64,000 nt of DNA from assembly GCF_004795255.1 (NCBI RefSeq), contig NZ_SSBQ01000002.1:849001-913000 (forward strand), given 5' to 3'. The DNA is from Streptomyces sp. RKND-216. Lineage in GTDB: Bacteria; Actinomycetota; Actinomycetes; Streptomycetales; Streptomycetaceae. The stretch's first letter is position 1. Each line of letters begins with the position of its first letter. Shown piece by piece: positions 1-8,864 of the stretch. The notes under the pieces were generated by a model, which saw only the letters and a program-made list of their open reading frames with translations, made no database searches and was not told the origin of the DNA. The position numbers and the translations under genes are program-made.

Positions 1-1229
1 TCGTCGGCCGAGTACATGTCCATCGCCGAGACCACGACCCGGTTGCGCAGTTCCAGCGGGCCGAGGCGGAACGGGGTGAACATCGGCGGCGTGCCCTCCG
101 GCACGCCGGCTTCCCGTTCCACGGCGGCCACGAAGCCCGGGTCGCGGAGCCGCAGGTTGTCGTGGGTGACGCGGCGGCTGCGGGTCAGCAGGTTGAAAGC
201 GAAGCGGTACGGCGGCTGGGCGGTGTAGGTGGCCAGGTCCTCGAACCACTCCAGGCTGGCGCGGGCGGCACGCTGCGTGGACGTCACCACCGGGCGCCGC
301 TCGGCCTCGTACGCGGCGAGCGCTTCCGGCAGCGTGGTGTTCTCCTCCACGCAGGCCGCCAGCGCGAGGGCGTCCTCGACGGCCAGCTTGGTGCCGGAGC
401 CGATGGAGAAATGGGCGGTGTGCGCGGCGTCCCCGAGCAGCACGACGTTCTCGTGCGACCAGCGCGCGTTGGCGACGGTGCGGAAGGCGATCCACCGCGA
501 GTTGTTGCCGCGCAGCGGCCGTCCGCCGAGCGTGTCGGGGAACAGCTTGGCGCAGTACGCCGCCGAGGCGGCCTCGTCCATCCGGTCGAGGCCGGCCGCC
601 TGCCAGACCTCCTCGCGCATCTCGACGATCACGGTCGAGGCGCCGGCCGAGAAGGGGTAGCCGTGCAGCTGCATGACGCCGTGTTCGGTCTCGGCGATCT
701 CGAAGCGGAAGGCGTCGAGCGCGAAGTCGGCGGCCAGCCAGATGTAACGGCAGCGGTGCGTGGTCAGGTCCGGGCCGAAGGCGTCGGCGAACGCCTCGCG
801 GGTGGCGCTGTGCACGCCGTCGGCGGCGATCACCAGGTCGTGCGACGCGGCGAGTTCCGCGGCGGCCGGGGCCTCGGAGCGGAAGCGCAGGTCGACGCCC
901 AGGTCGCGGCAGCGCTCGTGCAGCACGGCCAGCAGCCGGCGGCGGCTGAGAGCGGAGAACCCGTGGCCGCCGGAGGTGAGCTTCCGGCCGCGGTGCACCA
1001 CCTCGATGTCGTCCCAGCGCACGAACTCGTCCCGCAGCGCGGCGTACACCACCGGGTCCGCGCTCTCGATGCCGCCGAGCGTCTCGTCGGAGAGCACCAC
1101 CCCGAAGCCGAAGGTGTCGTCGGGCGCGTTGCGTTCGTGGACGGTGACCTCGCGGGCCGGGTCGAGGCGCTTGAGCAGCGCAGCGGCGTAGAGGCCGCCG
1201 GGACCGCCGCCGATGACCGCGATGCGCAT
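1..1229 (-). CDS. Bifunctional salicylyl-CoA 5-hydroxylase / anthraniloyl-CoA monooxygenase (partial, C-terminus outside window)
   Basis: The visible 409 codons hold a complete FAD-dependent aromatic hydroxylase domain. It opens with the dinucleotide-binding motif GGGPGGLYAA near residue 7, and the second FAD motif LLGDAAHTAHF lies near residue 270. After residue 375 the reading frame continues into the start of an old-yellow-enzyme barrel (MFTPFRLGPLELRNRVVVS), which runs off the window edge. Hydroxylase followed by OYE domain is the architecture of the salicylyl-CoA 5-hydroxylase and 2-aminobenzoyl-CoA monooxygenase/reductase family, which acts on CoA-activated aromatics. The ATG at 1229 starts directly on the FAD fold. 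An enoyl-CoA hydratase relative lies 59 bp upstream on the same strand, as expected for an aromatic acyl-CoA catabolic operon. Salicylyl and anthraniloyl substrates cannot be told apart here. Confidence 0.88.
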   Translation of the reverse strand, partial: MRIAVIGGGPGGLYAAALLKRLDPAREVTVHERNAPDDTFGFGVVLSDETLGGIESADPVVYAALRDEFVRWDDIEVVHRGRKLTSGGHGFSALSRRRLLAVLHERCRDLGVDLRFRSEAPAAAELAASHDLVIAADGVHSATREAFADAFGPDLTTHRCRYIWLAADFALDAFRFEIAETEHGVMQLHGYPFSAGASTVIVEMREEVWQAAGLDRMDEAASAAYCAKLFPDTLGGRPLRGNNSRWIAFRTVANARWSHENVVLLGDAAHTAHFSIGSGTKLAVEDALALAACVEENTTLPEALAAYEAERRPVVTSTQRAARASLEWFEDLATYTAQPPYRFAFNLLTRSRRVTHDNLRLRDPGFVAAVEREAGVPEGTPPMFTPFRLGPLELRNRVVVSAMDMYSAD

Positions 1230-1288
1230 GGGGACTCCTGGGGTGTGGGGCGGGCGCCTGCCGCTGCCGGGTCTTCCTCCCGGTGGCT

Positions 1289-2116
1289 TCAACGGCCCTG
1301 CCACTTGGGGGGCCGCTTCTCGGTGAAGGAGGCGTGGAACTCCGCGTAGTCCTCGCTGTTCATCAGCAGGGCCTGGGTGGCGGCGTCCATCTCGACCGAG
1401 GCGGACAGGCCCATGTCCAGCTCCGCGGTGAGCAGCGCCTTGGTCTGCGCGTGGGCGAGGGCCGGGCCGTCGGCCAGGCGGCGGGCGAGTTCGGCGGCGG
1501 CCTGCCGGGCGCCGCCCTCGTCGGTCAGCGTGCTGATCAGCCCGATGCGTTCGGCCTCGGGAGCGCGTACCGGCTCACCCAGCATCAGGATGCGGGTCGC
1601 GTGACCGAGGCCGACCACGCGGGGCAGCAGGTAGGCGGCGCCCATGTCGCCGCCCGACAGGCCGACCTTGGTGAAGAGGAACGCGAAGCGGGCGGTGGGG
1701 TCGGCGACGCGGAAGTCCGACGCGAGGGCGAGGACGGCGCCCGCACCGGCGGCGACGCCGTGCACGGCCGCGATCACCGGGAACGGCGCCTCCCGGACGG
1801 CCCGCACCACCTGGCCGGTCATGCGGTTGAAGTCGAGCAGCTGCGCGGTGTCCAGGGACAGCGTCTCGCCGATGATCTCCTCGACGTCGCCGCCGGAGCA
1901 GAAGCCACGCCCCTCGCCCGCCAGCACCAGGGCGCGGGCGCGCCGCTCGCGGGACAGCTCGGCGAGCAGGTCGCGGAGGTCGGCGTACGCCTCGAAGGTG
2001 AGCGCGTTGAGCTTGTCGGGCCGGTCGAGGGTGACGGTGACGACGCCGTCGTCCTCCACGACGCGGAGGTGCGACCAGCGCTCCGCCGCGCGGACGGAAC
2101 CGGTGAACGGGCTCAT
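1289..2116 (-). CDS. Enoyl-CoA hydratase/isomerase (crotonase) family protein
   Basis: A 275-residue crotonase-fold protein. It has the substrate-binding segment GFCSGGDVEEI near residue 80, the oxyanion-hole region AAVHGVAAGAGAVLALASDF near 125-145 and a typical C-terminal helical region ending EKRPPKWQGR. The frame is open further upstream, but the ATG at 2116 is preferred: it follows a GGGAGG Shine-Dalgarno and begins just before the conserved HLRVVEDDGVVTVTLDRP strand. It sits upstream of the aromatic acyl-CoA monooxygenase fusion and probably shares its transcript. In related loci this protein is thought to act on ring-modified CoA intermediates. The exact reaction cannot be read from the sequence. 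Confidence 0.88.
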   Translation of the reverse strand: MSPFTGSVRAAERWSHLRVVEDDGVVTVTLDRPDKLNALTFEAYADLRDLLAELSRERRARALVLAGEGRGFCSGGDVEEIIGETLSLDTAQLLDFNRMTGQVVRAVREAPFPVIAAVHGVAAGAGAVLALASDFRVADPTARFAFLFTKVGLSGGDMGAAYLLPRVVGLGHATRILMLGEPVRAPEAERIGLISTLTDEGGARQAAAELARRLADGPALAHAQTKALLTAELDMGLSASVEMDAATQALLMNSEDYAEFHASFTEKRPPKWQGR

Positions 2117-2216
2117 GGGCGTTCTCCCTCCCAGGGGTGACCGACTTTGCGAACGTATCACCTCTCCGTGACTGTCGTCATGGGTACGCGATACACCGCG
2201 CCGGACACCTGCACCC

Positions 2217-2247
2217 GTCCGGGGCTCTTCCGGGACCCGCCCCGGAC
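2217..2247 (-). terminator. Putative hairpin terminator downstream of arcB
   Basis: GTCCGGGGC at 2217-2225 pairs perfectly with GCCCCGGAC at 2239-2247 across a 13-nt loop. It lies just beyond the arcB stop codon. There is no U-tract, which is usual for Streptomyces hairpin terminators. Confidence 0.45.
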
Positions 2248-2255
2248 CTGGGCCG

Positions 2256-3266
2256 TCAGCCGGCGTCGCCGGCCAGCGTCGCGACGAGCACAGCCTTGAT
2301 CGTGTGCATCCGGTTCTCGGCCTGGTCGAAGACGACGGAGCGCTCGGACTCGAAGACCTCGTCGCTGACCTCAAGGTGTTCCAGCCCGTACCGCTGGTGG
2401 ATCTCCTGCCCCATCGTCGTCCCGAGGTCATGGAACGCCGGCAGGCAGTGCAGGAAGCGGACGTCGTCGTTGCCGGTGGCCCGCAGCACCTCCGCCGTCA
2501 CGGCGTACGGCCGCAGCAGCGCGATGCGCTCGTCCCAGAGGTCGGCCGGCTCCCCCATCGACACCCACACGTCCGTGCCGACGAAGTCCGCGCCGCGCAC
2601 GCCTGCGGCGACGTCCTCGGTGAGGGTGAGGCGGGCGCCGGTGGTGGCGGCGACCTCGCGGGCCCGCGCGATCACCGCGTCGTCCGGCCAGAGCCCGCGC
2701 GGGGCGACGACCCGCAGGTCCATGCCCAGCAGCGCGCCGGTGACCAGGGAGGAGTTGCCCATGTTGCTCCGGGCGTCGCCGAGGTAGGCGTACGCCATCG
2801 CCTCGATCGGCTTCGGGCAGTGCTCCGTCATGGTGAGCACGTCGGCGAGCAGCTGGGTGGGGTGCCAGGCGTCCGTCAGCCCGTTGTAGACCGGAACACC
2901 GGCGTGCTCTGCCAGCTCCTCGGCGACGGCCTGGTCACTGCCCCGGAACTCCAGCGCATCGAACATCCGCCCCAGCACGCGCGCGGTGTCCCGCACGGAC
3001 TCCTTGCGGCCGAGGTGGGAGCCGGACGGGTCGAGGCAGGTGGTGGCCGCCCCCTGATGGGAGGCGGCCACCTCGAAGGCGCACCGGGTGCGGGTGGAGG
3101 CCTTCTCGAAGATCAGGACGATGCTGCGCCCGCGGAGCCGCTGCTGCTCGGTGCCCGCCTTCCGCTCGGCCTTGAGTCGGGCGGCGAGGTCGACGAGGTG
3201 GCGGAGCTCGCCGGGGGTGAAGTCCACCTCCTTGAGGAAGTGGCGGCCCGTGAGATCTGTCGCCAT
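2256..3266 (-). CDS. arcB: Ornithine carbamoyltransferase, catabolic type
   Basis: A 336-residue carbamoyltransferase. It has the carbamoyl-phosphate motif STRTR (residues 57-61), the HPTQLLAD ornithine/phosphate segment near residue 134 and the catalytic HCLPAFHD motif near residue 273. In the arginine deiminase pathway it converts citrulline and phosphate to ornithine and carbamoyl phosphate in the cytoplasm. The catabolic assignment rests on arcA lying immediately upstream on the same strand (70-bp gap), and on the length and [12 protein letters not shown] signature of ArcB-like enzymes. The ATG at 3266 follows a GAGGAG ribosome-binding site. No carbamate kinase (arcC) or arginine/ornithine antiporter (arcD) is present in the window. 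Confidence 0.9.
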   Translation of the reverse strand: MATDLTGRHFLKEVDFTPGELRHLVDLAARLKAERKAGTEQQRLRGRSIVLIFEKASTRTRCAFEVAASHQGAATTCLDPSGSHLGRKESVRDTARVLGRMFDALEFRGSDQAVAEELAEHAGVPVYNGLTDAWHPTQLLADVLTMTEHCPKPIEAMAYAYLGDARSNMGNSSLVTGALLGMDLRVVAPRGLWPDDAVIARAREVAATTGARLTLTEDVAAGVRGADFVGTDVWVSMGEPADLWDERIALLRPYAVTAEVLRATGNDDVRFLHCLPAFHDLGTTMGQEIHQRYGLEHLEVSDEVFESERSVVFDQAENRMHTIKAVLVATLAGDAG

Positions 3267-3299
3267 GGGAGGGCTCCTCAGTCGCGTACATCAGCCTGG

Positions 3300-3335
3300 G
3301 CTGTAATTGTATACGACGCCCCGCATGTCTATTCG
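3300..3335 (-). promoter_or_regulatory. Possible internal promoter for arcB
   Basis: The 69-bp gap between arcA and arcB is unusually AT-rich for this window. On the minus strand it contains TATACAAT (plus positions 3306-3313), a good -10-like octamer about 40 bp before the arcB start. No clear -35 at standard spacing is visible, so this could also be an operator or a chance AT patch. Confidence 0.3.
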
Positions 3336-4562
3336 CTACGGGACGGGATCCCGCTCGACGGGGCAGCTCATGCAGCGGGGACCGCCCCGGCCACGGCCCA
3401 GCTCACTGCCGGGGATCTCCACCACCTCGATGCCCTGTTTGCGCAGGAAGGTGTTGGTTGTCACGTTACGCTCGTACGCCAGCACCACGCCGGGTTCGAC
3501 CGCCAGCACGTTGCAGCCGTCGTCCCACTGCTCACGTTCCGCCGAGTGCACGTCCTGCGTCGGGGTGAGCACCCGGATCGAGTCGAGCCCCAGCGACGCG
3601 GCGATCGCCCGGTGCATGTGCTCCGGCGGGTGATCGGTGACCTTGAGTTCCGGCCCGCCCCCCGGCTCGATCGTGTAGGAGCGGAGCATCCCCAGACCCT
3701 CGTACTGGGTGAAGGACCGGCCGTCGATCATCGTCATCACGGTGTCGAGGTGCATGAAGGCGCGCGCTTTCGGCATGTCCAGCGCCACGATGCTGGTCGC
3801 CGAACCGGCGTCGAAGAGCCCCCGGGCGAGCGCCTCCACCGCCTGCGGGGTGGTGCGCTCGCTCATGCCCACCAGCACCGCCCCATTGCCGATGACCAGC
3901 ACGTCGCCGCCCTCGATCGTCGAGGGGTAGGCCGAGCCGCGGCCGTCGGACCAGATGTGGAAGTCGTTGTCGGCGAAGAGCGGGTGGTGGTGGTAGATGG
4001 CCTCGAAGTGCACGGTCTCGCGGCGCCGCGCCTCCCAGCGCATGTCGTTGATGGAGACGCCGTCGTAGACCCAGGCCGAGGTGTCCCGGGTGAAGAGGTG
4101 GTTCGGCAGCGGGGCGAGCAGGAAATCGTCCAGATCCATCACGTGGAAGCGGACCGAGGTCGGCTCCGGATGGTGCTCGAGGAACTCCCGCTTGGTCATG
4201 CCCCCTATCAGCGCCTGCGCGAGTTCCGGGGTGGGGAGGGCGTCGAACGCCGCCCGCAGGTGGTCGGTGGCAAGCGGCCCGTACTCGCGCTCGTCGAAGA
4301 CCCGGTCCAGCACGAGTTCCCGCGCCTGCGGCAGCGCGAGGCTCTCGGTGAGCAGGTCGCCGAACAGGTGCACCTGGATACCGCGGTCGCGGAGGGCGTC
4401 GGCGAAGGCGTCGTGCTCCTGCCGGGCCCGCCGCACCCAGAGCACGTCATCGAACAGGAGATCGTCCTTGTTCGTGGGGGTGAGCCGCTTCAGCTCGAGA
4501 TCGGGCCGGTGCAGGATGACGCGGCGGAGCCGCCCGGCCTCGGAGTCGACATGGAATCCCAT
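3336..4562 (-). CDS. arcA: Arginine deiminase
   Basis: A 408-residue guanidino-modifying enzyme that hydrolyses arginine to citrulline and ammonia, the first step of the arginine deiminase pathway. The family's guanidinium-binding EGGDV segment, the FMHLDTVM catalytic-histidine region and the C-terminal catalytic cysteine in CMSCPVERD (Cys400) are all present. The frame extends 38 codons further upstream, but the ATG at 4562 is preferred. It begins the family N-terminus [15 protein letters not shown] and has AGGA about ten bases upstream. It is followed by arcB 70 bp downstream. A hairpin terminator (4645-4678) isolates it from the pnkp remnant upstream, so arcAB is probably an independent transcription unit. 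Confidence 0.95.
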   Translation of the reverse strand: MGFHVDSEAGRLRRVILHRPDLELKRLTPTNKDDLLFDDVLWVRRARQEHDAFADALRDRGIQVHLFGDLLTESLALPQARELVLDRVFDEREYGPLATDHLRAAFDALPTPELAQALIGGMTKREFLEHHPEPTSVRFHVMDLDDFLLAPLPNHLFTRDTSAWVYDGVSINDMRWEARRRETVHFEAIYHHHPLFADNDFHIWSDGRGSAYPSTIEGGDVLVIGNGAVLVGMSERTTPQAVEALARGLFDAGSATSIVALDMPKARAFMHLDTVMTMIDGRSFTQYEGLGMLRSYTIEPGGGPELKVTDHPPEHMHRAIAASLGLDSIRVLTPTQDVHSAEREQWDDGCNVLAVEPGVVLAYERNVTTNTFLRKQGIEVVEIPGSELGRGRGGPRCMSCPVERDPVP

Positions 4563-4644
4563 GGACCCATCCTGTCCCCACCGGACGGCTCCCGCCCGGT
4601 ACCGTGCACGGATTCCGGGGAAATCACACGCCGGCACGTCTCCT

Positions 4645-4678
4645 CGGTGGGCGGGGCCAGGCGTGGCCCCGCCCACCG
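4645..4678 (-). terminator. Strong hairpin terminator downstream of the pnkp remnant
   Basis: CGGTGGGCGGGGCCA (4645-4659) and TGGCCCCGCCCACCG (4664-4678) form a perfect 15-bp stem with a 4-nt loop. It lies between the end of the broken pnkp frame and the arcA start, so transcription entering from the former RNA-repair operon would stop here. Confidence 0.7.
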
Positions 4679-4685
4679 GGCGGCG

Positions 4686-6000
4686 TCAGAGACGCGGGTC
4701 GACCGGCTCCGACTCGGTGAACACCGCCGCGTCCGCGGCCCGGCCGTGCTGCCGGTCCAGCAGCCCACCGACGTCCACTCCGCGCGCGGCGGCCGCCGCC
4801 ACGGCGGCGACCGCGTCGGGGAAGACCGCACCGGCCGCCGCACCGACCGCGGCGTACTGGTTACGCAGCAGACCGCCCGCCTTCAGCGACCACGGCATCA
4901 GCTCCGCGTCCAGCAGCATCCAGTCGGTGTCCAGTTCCGCCCACAGCCCGGCGTCCTCGGCGCTGCGCGCCACGCGCCGCGGCACGGCGGCGGTCAGCCC
5001 GTCGTCGTCGAGGAAGGGCCGGCCGGTACGGGTGTAGAGCGGGCCGGGCACGTCCCCCCGGGCACCGAACCGCTCCCGGGCCGTCGCCGCGTCCCGGCAG
5101 ACCAGCGCCACGGCCCGCGAGCCCATGTGCTTCTCCTCGCAGACCACCTCCCGCGCACCGTCGGCGCGATGGCCCGCGAAGGCCTCGGCCGGGTGCTCCA
5201 GCCAGCCTTCCTCGCGGGAGGTGGCGCACGGCGCCATCGTCGGCGGCAGATACGGCACCAGCCCGGGCGCGAGCGCGAACCGGCTCACCTCCAGCGCGGC
5301 GGCCGCGTTCTCCTCCCGCACGGAGATCCGTCCGGCGTGCCGGGTCTCCACGATGCGGCGGCCGTGCAGGTCGGTGAGGTCCAGCGGACGGCCGTCCGCA
5401 CCTCCGGGCGCGTCGGTGGCGAGCGGGCGGACCGGCTCGTACCAGACCTGCTCGGCGGGCACATCGGCCAATTCGCGCTCCGGCCAGCGCAGCGCCGTCA
5501 TGGCGCCGCCGAACACGCAGCCGGTGTCCTGGCAGAGGGTGTTGTTGACCCAGGAAGCGCGCGGCACCGGCGTGTGGCCGTAGACGACGGCCGCCCGGCC
5601 GCGGTAGTCCTCGGCCCACGGGTAGCGCACCGGCAGACCGAACTCGTCCGTCTCACCGGTGGTTTAGTGGTTTCGCCGTACAGCGCGTGGGCCCGCACCC
5701 GGCCGGACGTACGGCGGTGGTACTTCTCCGGCAGGCCCGCGTGGCACGCCACCAGCGCGCCGCCGTCCAGCACGTAGTGGCTGACCAGCCCGTCGATGAA
5801 CGTGCCGACGCGCCCGGCGAACTCCGGGTCGTCCTGGGCCTCCTTCTCCATCTGCTCGACGGTTCGGCCAGCCCGTGTGCCACCTTCACCTTGCGGCACT
5901 CCAGCCAGCGGCCGAGCTTGTTCTCGTGGTTGCCGGGCACGCACAGCGCGGTGCCCGCCTCGACCATGCCCATCACCAGGCGCAGCACGCCGGGACTGTC
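4686..6000 (-). pseudogene. pnkp: Remnant of polynucleotide kinase-phosphatase (bacterial Pnkp): phosphatase and ligase-like parts, kinase domain lost
   Basis: Three reading frames must be joined to read this gene. The first part (about 6000-5865) gives the metallophosphatase core LCVPGNHENKLGRWL. The second (5862-5670) gives DGLVSHYVLDGG and HAGLPEKYHR. The third (5655-4686) gives VVYGHTPVPRASWVNNT, then the adenylyltransferase-like region with EEKHMGSRAVALV and LRNQYAAVG. One frame break is a missing A in GAAACCGTC near 5863. The other is an 8-bp insertion near 5661-5672 that looks like an imperfect tandem copy of AAACCAC. The N-terminal kinase domain (Walker A) is absent, and the C-terminus ends early after the ligase-like domain. 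Intact bacterial Pnkp is about 850 residues and works with Hen1 in repair of ribotoxin-cut RNA. This copy cannot make a full protein. The last segment alone, 314 residues from an ATG at 5630, could still be translated. Confidence 0.82.
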
Positions 6001-6346
6001 CGGGCGCTGCGGGCAGCGTCCGGCCATCGCGCTGCGGAAGACGGCGCCGAGCGCGACGGCGAGCAGCGAGGACGCCGCGTAGGGGCGGTCGTTGACGTAC
6101 TGGGCGAGAGCGGAGTCCGGGCGCCGCCCCGGCCCTTGCCGCGGCCGCGACGCACCAGGGGGACGGGTCGACCTCCAGCAGCAGGGCGGCGGTGCAGCGA
6201 TGCTCGTCGGCCTCGGGGTAGAGGACGTGCGCGGTGCCGCAGGAGGTGTCGAACGCCTGGGCCTTCCCGGGGTGCTTGTTCAGCAGGAACCCGAGGTCGG
6301 TGGCAGGCCTTTCGACGGTGCCGGTGGTGGAGAGCGTCAGGAAACG
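6001..6346 (-). pseudogene. hen1: Remnant of hen1 (3'-terminal RNA ribose 2'-O-methyltransferase), N-terminal part only
   Basis: The minus strand from 6343 encodes FLTLSTTGTVERPATDLGFL, then FDTSCGTAHVLYPEADEHRC, the unmistakable N-terminal domain of bacterial Hen1. After LLLEVDP the frame breaks. A second frame gives LVRRGRGKGRGGA and a third gives ALAQYVNDRPYAASSLLAVA up to AGRCPQRPD, again Hen1. At about 6000 the sequence passes directly into the phosphatase domain of Pnkp. The Hen1 methyltransferase domain and the Pnkp kinase domain have therefore been deleted together. The usual start codon before FLT is CGT here, so initiation is also lost. Gene order (hen1 then pnkp) matches intact actinobacterial RNA-repair operons. 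Confidence 0.8.
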
Positions 6347-6422
6347 CGCTCGAGTATCGCCCTGCCACCCGTCGCCGACCACCCGTTCTCCCCGCGGCCG
6401 GAAGCGGTCCGCGCACGAACCG

Positions 6423-6451
6423 TTGACCCCGTACCGTCCGGTCGGTACGTT
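6423..6451 (+). promoter_or_regulatory. Candidate promoter with embedded palindromic operator for the MHS transporter
   Basis: TTGACC (6423-6428), a 17-bp spacer and TACGTT (6446-6451) form a good sigma-70-like promoter 85 bp before the transporter start. The spacer contains GTACCGTCCGGTCGGTAC (6431-6448), with perfect 6-bp inverted arms GTACCG/CGGTAC. That placement suits a TetR- or GntR-type repressor site. No regulator gene lies next to it. Confidence 0.45.
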
Positions 6452-6535
6452 CCCCGGAACTCGAAGCTCGGGTCCTTCTCCCCGGTCCCCCTTCCCGGCC
6501 GAAGCACCGGCCACGGCCTTCAGGAGCGTGCATAG

Positions 6536-7903
6536 ATGAAGAACACGCCGCCTTCCCCCGCCGACTCGCCGACCACCCACCGCCGCAAGGTCGCCTCCGC
6601 CGCGGCGGCCGCGTCCGCCGTGGAGTGGTACGACTACTTCATCTTCGGCATCGCCGCCGCGCTCGTGCTGGGCGACGAGTTCTTCCCCTCCAGCAGTCCG
6701 GTGGCGGGCGTCCTCGCCGCCTTCGCGACGTTCGCCGTCGGCTTCCTGGCCCGCCCGCTCGGCGGCATCGTCGCCGGCCAACTCGGGGACAAGCGGGGAC
6801 GCAAGCCCATGCTCGTGCTGGCGCTGACCGTGATGGGCCTCGCCACCACCGCGATCGGCCTGCTGCCGGGCTACGACACCATCGGCGTCGCCGCACCGAT
6901 CCTGCTGGTGGCGCTGCGCGTCCTTCAGGGCGTCGCGGTGGGCGCACAGTGGGGCGGCGCGATGCTGATGGCGACCGAGTACGCACCCGAGGGGCGGCGC
7001 GGGCTGTACGGCAGCCTGGTGCAACTCGGCGTGCCGATCGGCGTGGTGACCTCCAACGTGGTCTTCCTCGTCGTGGAGAGCACGACCAGCGGCAGCGCCT
7101 TCGCCGCCTGGGGCTGGCGCATCCCCTTCGGCGTCGGCCTGCTCGTCCTCGTACTCGCCTGGTACATCCACACCCGGGTCGAGGAGACGCCGGAGTTCCG
7201 CGCCGCCGAACGGGCGCTGGCGGAACAGGAGAAGCAGACGGACGCGGCGCGCTCCCCGCTGCGCGAGGTGCTGCGGCACCACCTCGGCACCGTGCTGCTC
7301 GCCGCCGCCTCCTTCGCGGTGAACACCGCCACGTTCTACATCGTGATCACCGGCGTGCTCGACTACACCACCCGCGAACTTGGCATGGAACACGGGGCGG
7401 TGCTCACCGTCTCCCTGCTGGTCAGCCTCACCCAGTTCGTCCTGATCCCAGCTGCGGCCGCCCTGTCCGACCGCGTCGGCCGGGTGCGCGTCTACACCGT
7501 CGGCGCGGCCGGACTGCTGATGTGGGCGATTCCGATGTTCCTGCTCATCGACACCGGTTCGCTGTGGTGGCTGGCCGTGGGCACGTTCGTCACCAGTTGC
7601 TTCCTCAGCATCATGTACGGCCCGCAGGCGGCGCTGTTCGCCGAGCTGTTCACCGCGGAGATGCGCTACACCGGCGCGTCGCTCGGGTACCAGATCGCCG
7701 CAGTGATCGGTGGCGGTCTGGCGCCCTTCCTCATGGTGCTGCTGCTCGAGGCGACCGGCACCTCGCTGGCCGTCGGCGGCTACATCATGGCCCTGTCCGT
7801 GCTCTCCCTGGCCTCCATCGCGGTCCTCTCCCGCCGCGCCCGCGCCCGCACCGCGGCCGCCTCCCCCGAACCGGCCGCGGCGGCCCCGGGCGAACGGGTC
7901 TAG
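6536..7903 (+). CDS. MFS transporter, metabolite:H+ symporter (MHS) family
   Basis: A 455-residue, 12-helix major facilitator. The N-terminus contains ASAVEWYDYFIFG, the hallmark of the MHS branch (shikimate, alpha-ketoglutarate and proline/betaine permeases). The MFS signature loop between helices 2 and 3 is GQLGDKRGRKPML. A mid-protein cytoplasmic loop, RVEETPEFRAAERALAEQ, separates the halves. The ATG at 6536 has AGGAG nine bases upstream. The gene is monocistronic with a promoter/operator at 6423-6451. The substrate is probably an organic acid or zwitterion taken up with protons but cannot be assigned. Confidence 0.9.
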   Translation: MKNTPPSPADSPTTHRRKVASAAAAASAVEWYDYFIFGIAAALVLGDEFFPSSSPVAGVLAAFATFAVGFLARPLGGIVAGQLGDKRGRKPMLVLALTVMGLATTAIGLLPGYDTIGVAAPILLVALRVLQGVAVGAQWGGAMLMATEYAPEGRRGLYGSLVQLGVPIGVVTSNVVFLVVESTTSGSAFAAWGWRIPFGVGLLVLVLAWYIHTRVEETPEFRAAERALAEQEKQTDAARSPLREVLRHHLGTVLLAAASFAVNTATFYIVITGVLDYTTRELGMEHGAVLTVSLLVSLTQFVLIPAAAALSDRVGRVRVYTVGAAGLLMWAIPMFLLIDTGSLWWLAVGTFVTSCFLSIMYGPQAALFAELFTAEMRYTGASLGYQIAAVIGGGLAPFLMVLLLEATGTSLAVGGYIMALSVLSLASIAVLSRRARARTAAASPEPAAAAPGERV

Positions 7904-7934
7904 TTGTTCTGTCCAGCCGGGGTGGGGGGCCGAT

Positions 7935-8864
7935 CTAGCCGGGGTGGCCGGGGTCGCGGTCCGGCGGGGGCCGGAGCGCGGCGGCGAGGCGGGCGACGAG
8001 GGCCGGGCCGACGCGGCAGCAGCCGCCGAGGAGACGGGCGCCGTGCGCGGCCCAGCCGGCCGTGGCGCCCGGGTCGAAGGAGACCGCGCCGTGCCAGCGG
8101 TGCCCGTCGGCGTCCCAGCATTCGCCGCTGTTGGGGTAGACGGCCACGGGCTTGCCGGTGCGTGCGGCGGCGAGGGCGACCGCGTCGGCCGCGTCGCGCG
8201 GGGCGCAGCAGTTGACGCCGGCCGCGACGACCTGGTCGTGGCCGGCGAGCAGGTCGAAGGCTTCGGCCAGCGGCTGCCCTGCGCGGGTGCGGTCACCGGC
8301 GACGGTGTAGCTGAGCCAGACCGGCAGGCCGGTGCCTTCCGCCGCCCGCAGCAGGGCTTCCGCCTCGTCCATGTCCGGCACGGTCTCCAGGGCGAGCACG
8401 TCCGGCGCGGCCTCGGCGAGCGCCTCGATCCGCGGCCGGTGGAAGCGCTCCAGCTCGCGCACGGTGAGCCCATACCGGCCGCGGTACTCGCCGCCGTCGG
8501 CCTGCACCGCGCCGTACGGGCCGACGGAGGCAGCGACGTGCACCGGCGTCGGCCCGGCCGCCTCGCGGGCGAGGGCGACGCTGCGGCGGAAGAGGCCGGC
8601 GCCCTCCGCGCGGGAGAAGCCGCGGAGGGCGAACCCCTCGAAGGACGCCTGGTAGCCCGCGGTGATGAGTACCCGCGCTCCCGCCCGCACGTACGCCCGG
8701 TGCGCGGCCACGATCTCGTGCGGGCCGTCCGCGAGCAACCGCGCCGACCACAGCGCGTCGGACAGGTCGCAGCCCTGCACCTCAAGCTGGTTGGACAGCC
8801 CGCCGTCGAGGACGACCGGACCGCGGGCGAGGGCGTCGGCGAGCGGGAGCGCGGGGAGGCTCAC
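7935..8864 (-). CDS. mmuM: Homocysteine S-methyltransferase
   Basis: A 309-residue zinc-dependent methyltransferase that makes methionine from homocysteine, normally with S-methylmethionine as donor. The two zinc-ligand sites of the family are present: AAGVNCCAPRDA near residue 225 and the C-terminal LLGGCCRVGP near residue 288. DGGLSNQLE at residue 19 matches the family N-terminus. The GTG at 8864 overlaps the stop codon of the upstream oxidoreductase gene (GTGA), implying translational coupling. A much longer open frame continues upstream, but it merely shadows the neighbouring gene. Confidence 0.9.
   Translation of the reverse strand: MSLPALPLADALARGPVVLDGGLSNQLEVQGCDLSDALWSARLLADGPHEIVAAHRAYVRAGARVLITAGYQASFEGFALRGFSRAEGAGLFRRSVALAREAAGPTPVHVAASVGPYGAVQADGGEYRGRYGLTVRELERFHRPRIEALAEAAPDVLALETVPDMDEAEALLRAAEGTGLPVWLSYTVAGDRTRAGQPLAEAFDLLAGHDQVVAAGVNCCAPRDAADAVALAAARTGKPVAVYPNSGECWDADGHRWHGAVSFDPGATAGWAAHGARLLGGCCRVGPALVARLAAALRPPPDRDPGHPG

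Noticed and set aside
2304..5777. 1157-codon open frame on the plus strand
   Set aside because: It is antisense to arcB, arcA and pnkp, with low-complexity Arg/Val/Gly composition; a third-position shadow typical of high-GC DNA.
5498..8785. 1095-codon minus-strand frame
   Set aside because: It includes short true pieces of hen1/pnkp in its last part, but the rest is antisense to the MHS transporter or a shadow of mmuM. Not one protein.
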